From assembly GCF_000186865.1 (NCBI RefSeq), contig NW_008705561.1, positions 1,897,336 to 1,961,335 of the forward strand: a stretch of DNA of 64,000 bases, written 5' to 3'. The translations under genes were made by a program, and so were the position numbers. Under the pieces are notes generated by a model. The model saw only the letters and a program-made list of their open reading frames with translations, made no database searches and was not told where the DNA came from. Source of the DNA: Aureococcus anophagefferens. Its lineage: Eukaryota > Sar > Pelagophyceae > Pelagomonadales > Pelagomonadaceae. Shown here one piece after another: positions 46,801 through 56,232 of the stretch. Positions within the stretch are counted from its first letter, which is position 1; every line of letters begins with the position of its first letter.

Positions 46801-49800
46801 GACACGCTCGACGTCGAGAACGCCGGCGCCGTGTCGCCCGGCGCTTTGGCCGAGCGCTTCGACGCCCAGGCCCACCCGGACGTGCTCGCGGGTTTGGCGA
46901 CGCCGGAGGACGCGTACGCGACGTTCATGGACAACTTCGACGTCGGCGACGCGGGCGGCCTCGTGCGCCTCGCGGACTTCGAGGGCTACTACGCGAACCT
47001 GGGCGCCTTCGAAACTTCCGAGACGCGCTTCGACGCCCTCGTCGGCGGCGTCTGGCACGTGTCGCCGTCCGCGGCCGGCGGCGCGCGCCTCGCGGCGGCG
47101 CACGACGGCGAGCGCGAGCTCCGGGTCCGCGTGACGCTGGCCAACGGCCACCAGAAGACGCACGACCTCGTGGACGACGGCACGCTGCGCGACGCGTCGG
47201 GCGCGCTCGACGAGCGCGAGGCCGTGCGGCGCCTCCAGCTCGTCGGCGTCAACGCGGCGACCGTCGACCTCCTCTACGACGGCCGCGACGACCAGCGGTC
47301 GGCCGCGAAGGCGCCGGCCCCGAAGGCGGCCTGGGCGGCAGCGCCCGCGGCGACCGCGCCGGCGCCGGCGCGCGGCGGCGCGCGGTCCCTCGCGGCCGTG
47401 GAGCGCGGCCTCGCGTCGCCCGACTACGCCTCGCAGCTCGCGCGCCCCCGCACCGCGCCCGCGTCGCCGGCGCCGTCGAACCCCTTCGCGCCGCGGCCCA
47501 AATCCGCCCTCGACCGCATCGCCGACGCCAAGCTCAAGACGACGCTCGCGGACAACGTCGCGCCCATGGGCCCGACGTCGGCGCCGCAGACGTCCGGCGA
47601 CGGCGCCGCGGGCGCGGGCGTGCAGCTCGTCGCGAAGCGCGTCGCGGCGGAGCTGCGCAAGCGCGGGCCCCGGGGGTTCGTCGCCCTGAAGCGCCACCTC
47701 GCCGCCGCCGCGGACCCGGGCGGCTACCTCACGCTCGCGGCGTTCAAATCCGCGATCCGCGACGCGTCCGTGTCCGTGGCCACCGACGGCGAGCTCCGGC
47801 GCGTCTTCGAGTCCGTCGACGGCGACTCGAGCGGCAACGCGACGGTGGGCGCCTGCGTCGCCGCGCTGCGGCTCCCCCACATGTCGCTGCCGCGCGCGAA
47901 TTTGGTGGAGGTCGCGTTCAAGCGGCTCGACGCGGACGGCGACGGCCGGGTGCCCCCCTCGAAGCTCGCGGCGACCTTCGACGCGTCGCAGCACCCGGAG
48001 GTGCTCGCGGGCCGCGTGTCGGCCCAGCACGCCTACGACGACTTCCTGGCGTCCTTCGACGTGAAGGAGTCCGCGTGCGGCGAGCCCTACGTCGGCTCCG
48101 ACGAGTTCTTCGACTACCACCGCTGCGTGTCCGCCGCCGTCGGCGACGACGCCTACTTCAAGCTCCTCGTGCGCAACGTCTGGCGCCTCGAGGGCGTCCA
48201 GTCCGACGAGGCCATGCGCGACGGCGAGGCGTTCCTGACCGTCGTCGCGCGGCGCACGGACGGCCGGTCGTCCGTGGAGAAGCTCCCGGCGTCGCTCCAT
48301 ATCGCGCCCGACGACTCCGACGCGCTCTGCGCGGCGCTGCGCGACCACTGCGGCGTGTCGGCGTCGTCCGCCTTCGGGGTCGTGGACGCGGGCCCGACGG
48401 GCGTCGGCGACGACGGCTACGGCTTCGTCGCGGGCGCGGCGCTCCAGCGCGGCGGCGCCGCGGACGTCGCCGCCAAGGGCGCGGCGAACGTCGCCGCCGC
48501 CGCGGAGCTCATCTCGCGCAAGTTCGAGGACCGGCCGCGCGGGCGGAAGATGATCGGCGGCGCCGCGTCGCGCGCGACGGGCGGCGCCGCTTTACCGGGC
48601 AAGTCGACGCCGCCGCGGAAGCGGCCGCCGGCGCCGGGCCAGCCCGTCGTCGACGTGCTCAAGAAGGGCCTGGACCCGGGCGTCAAGGCCATCGCGAGCC
48701 GGCTCCACCAGGACTTTGTGCTCTCGCGCGGCGCGCGCGGCCTCGTGGCCTTCGAGCGGCGCCTGAGGGCCAAGGCCGCGGCCGTCGGCGGCGCGTCGAG
48801 CCGCCATCTGACGCTGGAGGAGCTGTCGAGCGTGCTGCGCGAGGTCGACGCACATTTAAGTTCCGCGGAGCTCCGGACCTTGTTCGCGACGTGCGACTCC
48901 GACGGCGACGGCACCGTCGACTTCGCCGACTTCGTGACGCTCGTGCGCCCGCCGCTGAGCGCCCGGCGCCTGGCCCTCGTGCAACAGGCCTGGGTCCGCG
49001 CCTTCGGCCCGGACGTCGCGGTCGTGCCCCCCGAGCGCGTCGCCGCGGCGTTCGACGCGGCGTCGCACCCGGAGGTCCTCGCGGGCCGCCAGTCGGCGAA
49101 CCGCGCCTTCTCCGAGTTCCTGGACACCTTCGACGTGCCCGAGCACAAGGCCGCGTCCCTCGCCGAGTTCGTCACCTACCACGTCAACGTCGGCGCGGCC
49201 GTGTCGAACGACGACTACTTCGACGCGCTCGTGACCCGCGTCTGGCGGCCGCCGGGCGAGCAGGCCGCGCCGCCGGCGCCGGCGCCGGCGACGCCGGGCA
49301 AGCCCGTCGCCCTCGCCGCCTTCCGGGGCAAGGCCGGGGCGAAGCGGACGCCGGACCGCGTCTCCGCGTCCGCGGGCGCGCGCTTCGGCGACGCGTACGG
49401 CGTCGCGGACGCTTTGAAGGCCCACGACGTCGGGCGCCTCGGCGCGCGGTCCCACGAGGCCGCCGCGGGCATCGAGCGCTTGTTGTATGATTTGCGGACG
49501 CAGCTGGCGGCGCACGGCGCGCGGGGGATCGTGGGGCTGGCGCGCAAGTTCCGCATCGTCGACGACGACGGGTCCAAGAGCATCAACTCGCTCGAGTTCC
49601 ACAAGGCGCTCAAGGAGCTGGGCATGGCGTCGCTCACGGACAGCGAGCAGCGCCTCCTGTTCGACCACTTCGACCGCGACGGGTCGCGGTCCATCGACTA
49701 CGAGGAGTTTTTAAGGGCCGTGCGCCCGCCGATGAACGGCCGCCGCAAGGACATGGCGCGCCGCGCGTTCGCGATCCTCGACGCGGACGGCTCGGGCGCC

Positions 49801-51378
49801 ATCGAGCCGTCGGAGATCGCGTCGCGCTACGACGCGTCGAAGCACCCGGACGTGCTGGCGGGGAAGTCCTCGGCGGAGGACGTCTACCGCGAGTTCCTGG
49901 AGACGTTCGACGTCGGCGGCGATCTGGACGGCAAGGTCACGGCGCAGGAGTTCGAGAACTACTACGAGAACGTGTCCTGCTCCGTCGATGATGATGATTA
50001 TTTCGAGCTGATGATGCGCAACGCCTGGCACATCCCGGGCGGCGACGGCTGGTGCGGCAACAGTACGAACCTGCGGGTCTTGGTGACGCGGTCCGACGGG
50101 TCGCAGGCCGTCGAGTGCGTCGAGGACGACCTGGGGCTGTCGCTGCCCCGGGACGAGAAGGAGATTCTCCGGCGCCTGCGGGCCCAGGGCGTCGACGCCG
50201 TCGCCATCGAGGGCTCCGGCGGCGCCAAGAGGTCCTCGGCCCAAAAGTCGGCGTCGCCGAAGACGTTCCGCGGCGTCGTCGCGTCGCGCGCGGCCGGCGG
50301 CGGCACGCAGCAGACGGACGCCTACGCGCGGTCGAGCGGGAAGAAGATGCAGGCGGGCCACGGGGGCATGTTCGGCTCGCAGATCAACATCGGCGAGACG
50401 GACGCGCCGCCGTCGCCGCCCGCCGCGCACAAGAAGCGGTCGCCGAACGACGTCTTCCACAGCGTGCTCGGCGCGGACATGCAGGAGAAGCCCGCGCCGG
50501 CCTACGGGCCCGGCGCGTCGAGCCCGCGCGCCGCCGACGGGTCCCTGAGCCGCACGCTCAAGAAGTTCGACGGGCAGGCGGTCCTCAAGTCCGTCCGCGC
50601 GAAGCTCCGGTTCCTGGGCTGCCGGGGCATCGCGGGCATCGCGCGCAAGTTCAAGATCGCCGACGACGACAACTCCGGCGGCATCTCGCCCGTGGAGTTC
50701 CACAAGTGCATGGCCGAGACGGGGCTGAGGCTCGCGACGGACGACGTCGACGCGCTCTTCGCGCTCTTCGACGGCGACGCGAACGGCGCCATCTCCTACG
50801 ACGAGTTCCTCCTCGCCGTGCGGGGGCCCATGGCGAGCCGCCGCGTGGGCCTCGTGGACAAGGCCTTTGGGGTGCTCGACCGGGACAAGTCGGGCGTCGT
50901 GGACGTCGAGGACCTCGTCGACGCGTTCGACACGTCGCAGCACCCCGAGGTCATCGCGGGCGCCAAGTCGTCGAACGAGGTGCTCCAGGAGTTCCTCGAC
51001 ACCTTCGAGGTCGGCGGCGAGAAGGACGGCAAGGTCACGCGGGGCGAGTTCCACAACTACTACGCGAACGTGTCCGCGTCCGTCGACGACGACGACTACT
51101 TCGAGCTCATGATCCGCAACGCGTGGCACATCCCCGGCGGCGAGGGCTGGTGCGCCAACTCGGCGAACCTCCACGTCCTCGTCACGCACCAGGACGGCCA
51201 CCAGTCCGTCCAGATGATCGAGGACGACCTCGGCCTCGACTTCACGGACACGCCCCACGTGCTCCGCAAGCTCCAGGCCCAGGGCATCGACGCCATCGAC
51301 GTCCGCCTCTACGGCGCGGCCGGCGCGACGAAGCCCAAGAAGAACAACACGTTCCGCACGACCTTCACCATCGAGTAG
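43821..51378 (+). CDS. Giant calcyphosin-like EF-hand protein with eight repeat modules, three exons
   Basis: Exons 43821-44018, 44066-44124 and 44187-51378 give 2482 residues. Eight modules each begin with a helix like LRxxLxxxGxRGIxxLARxF. Each carries two pairs of EF-hands; in module 2 the loops are DRDRSGGVDLSE, DDDGSGDVDYEE, DADGSGVIECQD and a degenerate VGGVVDGKVTRAE, followed by FxxYYxNVSCSIDDDDYFEL. Most are followed by NAWHIPGGEGWCANT, LRVLVTHxDGSQSVE and LRAQGVDAV, a small alpha/beta domain. Modules start near 43821, 44599, 45460, 46500, 47620, 48690, 49470 and 50580. Single-module relatives (calcyphosin, CAPSL) bind Ca2+, some in cilia. Modules 3-5 have more degenerate loops. Confidence 0.88.
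44019..44065 (+). other. 47-nt GT-AG intron in the EF-hand gene
   Basis: Donor GTCCCGG after CTCCGCGGC and acceptor CGCGCAG before GTGAGGAGC. The phase-0 join gives A-R-L-R-G-V-R-S-L-F-V-E-M-D and completes the second EF-hand of module 1. Exact donor choice is the least certain part. Confidence 0.65.
44125..44186 (+). other. 62-nt GC-AG intron in the EF-hand gene
   Basis: Exon ends ...CGGAGCGA, intron GCCCGCC...GCCGCAG, next exon GTTCGTGCAC. The join restores the EF-hand ending T-R-S-E-F-V-H-A-L. No GT donor gives this conserved E-F pair in frame. Confidence 0.75.
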
Positions 51379-51572
51379 GTCCCCCCAGAGGCCCGCACCC
51401 CCGGCCGCCTCCTTCCCCGCGAAGTCCGACTTACTCCCCCGTGTACCCCGCTTTGCCGTGGTTGATACGTCGCGCGGCTGGCAGGCCTTGAAATCACAAC
51501 GCCATTGACAAACGCAGAGTCTTGCCGCACGACGCATCAACCACGGTGCCCAAGAAGAAGACGGTCCGGTGA

Positions 51573-52475
51573 TTACGTTGCCCCCTTGGGCTTGAAAAAC
51601 GAGAGGATCGTCTTCCGCGGCTGCTTCGGGGCAAACGGCACGGCCTCGCCGGCCTCGGCGTGGACGAGCTCCCGGAACCGCTTCGCGTTTCGCAGCATCG
51701 CGTTGTCCGCGTCGTCGTTGAGGAACGAGACGTAGACTTCCTTGATCTGGGGCCGCCGGCGCAGCGCGTCGACCTGGGTCGCGTAGGCGCGCAACTCGTC
51801 GTCGCTGTAGTCGTAGGTGTGCTCGTCGTTGCGGCCGTGGAGGCGCACGTACGCCCACGACGCCTCGGAATCGACGACGTCGACGGCGTCCAACTCGTAG
51901 GACGGCGCCGAGCCGTCGCGCGCCCCGCGCGCGACCGTCGCGCGGCCCACGGAGTTCGGATGCGAGACGAGCGCCCAGTCCGCTTCGACGAGGACGTCCA
52001 AAACCTCCCGCGACTCGCGCCACGACGGGTGGCGGAACTCGACCGCCACCTTGGCGTCGACGCCCGCGGCGCGAAGGGCGTCCCGGAGCCGCCGCAGCTT
52101 GCCCGCGTCCGCCGTTAGTGTGCGCGCCGTCTGGAAGAGCACGGGCCCGAGCACGTCCTTGGCCGCGAGCGGCGCGAGGCTCCGCAGGAACGCCTCCGAG
52201 CGCTCGGGCGCGTCGAGGCGCGCCGCGTGCGTGATCGTCTGCGGCGCCTTGAGACCCAGGCGGAAGCCCCTGGCCGACCGCGCCGCCCAGGACCGCAGCG
52301 TCGTCGCCGACGGCGCGCCGTAGGCCGACGAATTGATCTCGCAGAAGTCGAGGTCGGCCTGGTGCGCGTCGAGGCCGCCGCCCATGATGCCCGCCGTGCC
52401 GACGCGGATCTGGGCGAGCGATGGTGGTGATGTCGTGTCGACGCGCTGGCGCTTAGCTGGATTTGCCTCGGCCAT
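51573..52475 (-). CDS. DUF72 (YecE-like) protein with nuclear-type N-terminus and PIP-like C-terminus
   Basis: Start at MAEANPAKRQRVDTT; an alternative ATG lies at 52517. The basic KRQR stretch resembles a nuclear localisation signal. A complete DUF72 TIM-barrel-like domain follows: IRVGTAGI, DFCEINSSAYGAPS, GFRLGLKAPQTITH, GPVLFQTA, VAVEFRHPSW, WAYVRLHGRND and VYVSFLNDDADNAMLRNAKR. The last residues RKTILSFFKPKG resemble a PCNA-interacting peptide (hydrophobic-x-x-FF followed by basic residues), but lack the usual Gln. DUF72 has no firmly established activity; nuclear and PCNA links are inferences. Confidence 0.82.
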   Translation of the reverse strand: MAEANPAKRQRVDTTSPPSLAQIRVGTAGIMGGGLDAHQADLDFCEINSSAYGAPSATTLRSWAARSARGFRLGLKAPQTITHAARLDAPERSEAFLRSLAPLAAKDVLGPVLFQTARTLTADAGKLRRLRDALRAAGVDAKVAVEFRHPSWRESREVLDVLVEADWALVSHPNSVGRATVARGARDGSAPSYELDAVDVVDSEASWAYVRLHGRNDEHTYDYSDDELRAYATQVDALRRRPQIKEVYVSFLNDDADNAMLRNAKRFRELVHAEAGEAVPFAPKQPRKTILSFFKPKGAT

Positions 52476-52927
52476 GCTCTTGCTGTGTTGTCGAGGCAGC
52501 GCGCTGACGCTTGGCACTTCTTAGCTCATGCTCTCTGTTTGGCCTATGATGCAACATGAATTCAAGTTGCTCTGTGAGTCGGTTTTTGCCGCTCCGGGCA
52601 GCATTGGGGCGTAGCCTGTGTCTCGGCGGGGCGCCGGGCTCGCTGGAAGCTTGCCACCGGCGACGGGCTGGGATTTGATGGCGGCACGTTGCCGCGTCCA
52701 CGCGTCGCGCGCCCCGGCCTAGGTGCCGCGTGGCGACAGCCGACTGTGCCGCTCCTGTTTCAGGCTTTCTAAATCCGCTGTCGGCACCACGAACCACTCT
52801 GCAAACCGAGGCTACAGATCCGCTCGCAGACTTGCGGCGCGAAGCGGCCCAAGCGAGCCGGAGGCTGATGCGTCAGGTTTTGCCGAAGGTCGGTTGCACT
52901 TCGAGATCTTCGGGCTTGTCATCGCCT
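52476..52927. other. Divergent promoter region, no gene supported
   Basis: About 450 bases between the DUF72 start and the small secreted protein start. It is AT-richer than coding DNA in the first 100 bases (52520-52600). In-frame ATGs at 52517 and 52730 allow longer forms of the two flanking proteins, but the extensions look non-coding. I see nothing else in it. Confidence 0.5.
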
Positions 52928-53302
52928 ATGGCACTCCGTTTTGCGGTCACCGTTCTCGCGGTAGCGACCCTCGCGCCGTCCGCGAGCGCCCTCAGCGGTG
53001 CTGCCACGCTCCGGCGACCGGCGTCGCCGAGTTTCGCCGGCTGGCTCGCGTCGCCGAGCTTCGCCGGCAGCCAGCCGCCCACGAGCCAGGATGACGCACT
53101 CTCCAAGGCTCTGCGCCGGCCGCGCGAGCAGTTGACGGCGGCGCGGGCCAAGCCCAAGCAGACGATCTTCGGCCGCGTCATCTCGTCCGTCCTTCCGTCC
53201 CACGCCGACGACGAGCCCGTGGAGGAGCTCGTGGAGAACATGAAGGCGTCCGGGCGCTGGAAGCACTCGTGCGACACGCTGACGGGACGGATATGCGGCT
53301 AA
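52928..53302 (+). CDS. Small secreted or plastid-targeted protein (124 residues)
   Basis: MALRFAVTVLAVATLAPSAS is a clear signal peptide, so the ATG at 52928 is preferred over the one at 52730. The segment after it duplicates ASPSFAG (27-bp DNA repeat). The rest is basic/helical (LSKALRRPREQLTAARAKPK, TIFGRVISSVLPSHADDEPV) and ends ASGRWKHSCDTLTGRICG with two Cys. No family recognised. Confidence 0.55.
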   Translation: MALRFAVTVLAVATLAPSASALSGAATLRRPASPSFAGWLASPSFAGSQPPTSQDDALSKALRRPREQLTAARAKPKQTIFGRVISSVLPSHADDEPVEELVENMKASGRWKHSCDTLTGRICG

Positions 53303-53478
53303 AAAGCGATCGGCGGGACGTCGCGCGGTCGCTGTGCCCTCACCCCGTATTATTCTCGGCGCCCACAGAGTCGGGCGCCGATCGAGTCACGCCGAGGCCA
53401 CACCGAGCGCGACGCCCCGCGGACCGCTGCGAGAGGCGCCAAGTGCGCGTGTAATATAATTTGGTGTATCGGAGACGC

Positions 53479-54946
53479 CTAGGACTGGGCGCAGTTGTTC
53501 TCCTCGAAGGCCCCGACCTTCTTCTGGAACTTCTGGAACGCCGTGGGCTCGACGGTCTTGTAGGTCGGGCAGTCCGTGGCGCCGAGGGAGTTGGGGAGGA
53601 GCAGGTTCGCGCCGCCGTCGAGGGCCTTGAGCGGGAGCTTGAGGACCTTGGCCGCGTCGGCGACGCAGCGGCGCGCGAGCGTCCGGTCCGCGTCCGTGAG
53701 GAACGGCGCCGCGGAATGTCGCGTCATCGCGGAGCCCGCCTGGGAGTCGACGTCGAAGACGGCGACGGCCTTGGCGACGTCGCCGTCGGTCTCGAAGAAG
53801 CCGCCGAGGTGCCTCAGCGCCGCGACGAGCACGTCCTCGCGCGACTCCTTTGCGACGAAGTCGTCGTAGCGGATCGCGACGGCGCGCGTGACGGGGTCGT
53901 CGAGCTGCTCGTCGTGGCGCCGCTGGACGAGGGTGAGCCAGGAGACGACGGCGTCGAACCACTTGCAGAACTCCATGGCGACCTTGGCGCGGCTCGCCTC
54001 GCCGAAGGGCAGCGAGCCGGCCGTCGCGGCGTCCTCGACCGCCGTCGCGTAGAGCGGCAGCATGGGCAGCGTCGCGACGCGCATGAGCGCCGGCGTCGAC
54101 CGCCAGTCCGCCCGCTCGGCCTCGACGGTCGCGGCGTCGTCGCCGGCGCAGAGCAGGCGGCCGAACGAGTCCATGACCTTCTCCGCGGACCGGTACATGA
54201 AGCACATCGTGCTCTTGGGGAAGTCGACGGCGACGATGTCCGCGAGGAAGGCGCCGCCGTTGATGTTCTTCGGGTTGAGCGAGAACCGCTTCGCGTCCGG
54301 GTTCGGCGACAGGTGGAACCTGCGGGGGGGGCGCCGTCGCGCGCGCGCGACTCGCGCGAGGCCGCGCCGGCGCGCGCTCCAGGGCGAGGCACAACACGAT
54401 AGCCTGCCACGTGTCGTCGCGCGGCGTCGACGGCGCGCGGGCGCCGATCTGGTCGCACCAGTGGGGCTCGGACGAGCTCTGGACGTCGAGCGCCTCGAGC
54501 GCCTTGTGCAGCAGCGTCGACCCGCAGCGGCCGCAGTTGAAGACGAAGCAGACGCGGCCCTCGAGGAGGACGTCGTACTTGTTGTGCTCCTCGATCCAGG
54601 CCTTGGCCGTCTCGAAGGAGCAGACGGCGACGCGGCTGCCCTCCTTCACGAGCTTCCGCGCTCCCCGGTCGAGGAACGGCTCGCGCCAGAGCGCGGGCTT
54701 GTCGTCGAACTCGAGGAAGACGAGCTTGTCCTTCTCCGTCGCGTACATGACGAAGGGCGAGCCCTCCTTGACGACGTCGGCGAACTTGCACTGGCGCCGC
54801 GACTCGCCGCACTTGAGAAAGGCCGTGCAGGGCTTGCCGGGCCCGCCGGGCCCGGCGCCGGCCGGGTGGTCCGTGCGGTCCACGGACTCGAGCGTGTAGA
54901 CCAGCGCCTTGCCCAGGCCCGGGTTGTCGCGCGTGAAGTCCGTCAT
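53479..54946 (-). CDS. Sulfotransferase-like protein, two exons
   Basis: Exon 1 (54946-54378) ends just after IGARAPSTPRDDTWQAIVLC; exon 2 (54319-53479) continues FHLSPNPDAKRFSLNPKNIN. Together 469 residues. The PAPS 5'-phosphate-binding loop is seen as VFNCGRCGSTLLHKAL, and the 3'-phosphate region as CFMYRSAEKVMDSFGRLL with Arg-Ser. A later AIRYDDFVA is typical of the family. Transfers sulfate from PAPS to an unknown acceptor. No signal peptide is visible. The 58-nt intron is GC-AG. Confidence 0.75.
54320..54377 (-). other. 58-nt GC-AG intron in the sulfotransferase-like gene
   Basis: Exon ...GCCCTGGA, intron GCGCGCGCC...CCCGCAG, exon GTTCCACCTG. The join restores C-L-A-L-E-F-H-L-S. The single internal GT gives the wrong phase. 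Same border layout (GC...CAG|GTTC) as the introns at 1687 and 44125. Confidence 0.78.
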
Positions 54947-55125
54947 CGTCGTTGCGCGAGTGCGGGCAGCGCCTCCAGTCGCGGATCGGCGGCGCAGGCT
55001 GCCCCGATTTTAGTGAAGCGCGTTCTTGAAGTTGTTTTTGAAGTTGTTGTCCACACTAAGGCGCGACACAGCGGCGACTTTATCGGCGGCCGCGTTAGAC
55101 ACCAAAACCCGGCGCTTTAACGTCG

Positions 55126-56172
55126 CTAGGGCGCGAGGCGCAGGAACGTCGGCCGCCGCGTGCGGTAGTAGGGCGGCGGCCTCCGCCCGTCGTCGAGGTA
55201 CAAATAGGGCTCGTCGTCGCTCCGCGAGCTCCGGAGGCACACCGACGTGCGTTCGTCGAGCCAGTTGGGATGCATCCTCGTCAAGCAGCCCAGCGCGCAC
55301 TCCGCGCGCGTCGCGGGCGACGCGCAGGGGTCCGCGACGTCCGAGGCGTTCGCCGCCGTGGCGTTCGATTGCCCGCGGCACGAGGCCGACGCGAGGAAGT
55401 CGCTCTCGTTGGCGATGGCGAGCAATTCGTCGGTCATCGTCGCCACAAAGTCCGAGCCGCCCCGCGCGAGCAGCGCGGAGAGGTCGAGCGTCCCCGCGAA
55501 GCGCGCGGGCCCGCCGACCGGCCCCGAGGGCGCCGGGCGGGCCGCGCCGTCGACGAGGAACCAGACGGTCGACGCCGCCCAGCCCGACGAGGCGTCGAGC
55601 AGGTCCTCGAGCGCGGCGCCGCCGTCGACGACCTCCGCGGCCGCGTCGACGTAGAGCGTCCACTCGCAGCCCGCGTCCGCCGCCGCGCGGAGCGCGCACA
55701 GGGCCTTGGCCGCGCGCGCGTCGCTGTGGCGCGCCGCGGCGGCGATGGCCGGGCATTCGTGCGCGACGAGCTGCCGCAGGGTCGCCGCCTCGAGGTCCAC
55801 GAAGCCGTAGCCGTTGCGGGACGCGTAGGCGCGCTTTCCGCCGCGCGGGCCGCGCGCGGCCGCGGCCTCGTCGTCGCCGACCGAGGCCTGCGCGACGCAG
55901 AAGCGCTGCTCCTCGTGCGGCGCCGCTTCTAATGTGAATCGCGAGGATGGCGGTGCCGCGGCGTTCGCGGAGATGACGAGGAGCGCCGCACCCGCCAGCG
56001 TCAGCGCCGCGCCCAAGGTCTGCACCCAGCGATGTCTGGCCGCGGGTAATGGGCTTTCCGCTGGCCGCCCAAGGAGCGGCTGCCTCTCGCCAGCGCCGGG
56101 CTGCCCGAGCGGCCTGCCCATCGTGAACAAGTTTCTCTCGCCAGCGCCGGGCTGCCCGAGCGACTTGCCCAT
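55126..56172 (-). CDS. Type II membrane protein, divergent glycosyltransferase-like
   Basis: 348 residues. The N-terminus has a 17-residue tandem repeat, MGKSLGQPGAGERNLFT then MGRPLGQPGAGERQPLL, both starting with Met-Gly. One signal-anchor helix follows (TLGAALTLAGAALLVISANA), then a lumenal domain. Lumenal features KRAYASRNGYGFVDLE, AAADAGCEWTLYVDAAAEVV and WLDERTSVCL resemble GT34-like galactosyltransferases, where YVDxD would coordinate the metal; here it reads YVDAA. NxS/T sites and paired Cys support Golgi lumen exposure. Assignment is tentative. Confidence 0.55.
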   Translation of the reverse strand: MGKSLGQPGAGERNLFTMGRPLGQPGAGERQPLLGRPAESPLPAARHRWVQTLGAALTLAGAALLVISANAAAPPSSRFTLEAAPHEEQRFCVAQASVGDDEAAAARGPRGGKRAYASRNGYGFVDLEAATLRQLVAHECPAIAAAARHSDARAAKALCALRAAADAGCEWTLYVDAAAEVVDGGAALEDLLDASSGWAASTVWFLVDGAARPAPSGPVGGPARFAGTLDLSALLARGGSDFVATMTDELLAIANESDFLASASCRGQSNATAANASDVADPCASPATRAECALGCLTRMHPNWLDERTSVCLRSSRSDDEPYLYLDDGRRPPPYYRTRRPTFLRLAP

Positions 56173-56232
56173 CGTCTAGAGTTTCGGGTCCCTGACACCG
56201 AAGGAATTCCAAAGCTCAAGGAGCACGTCAAG

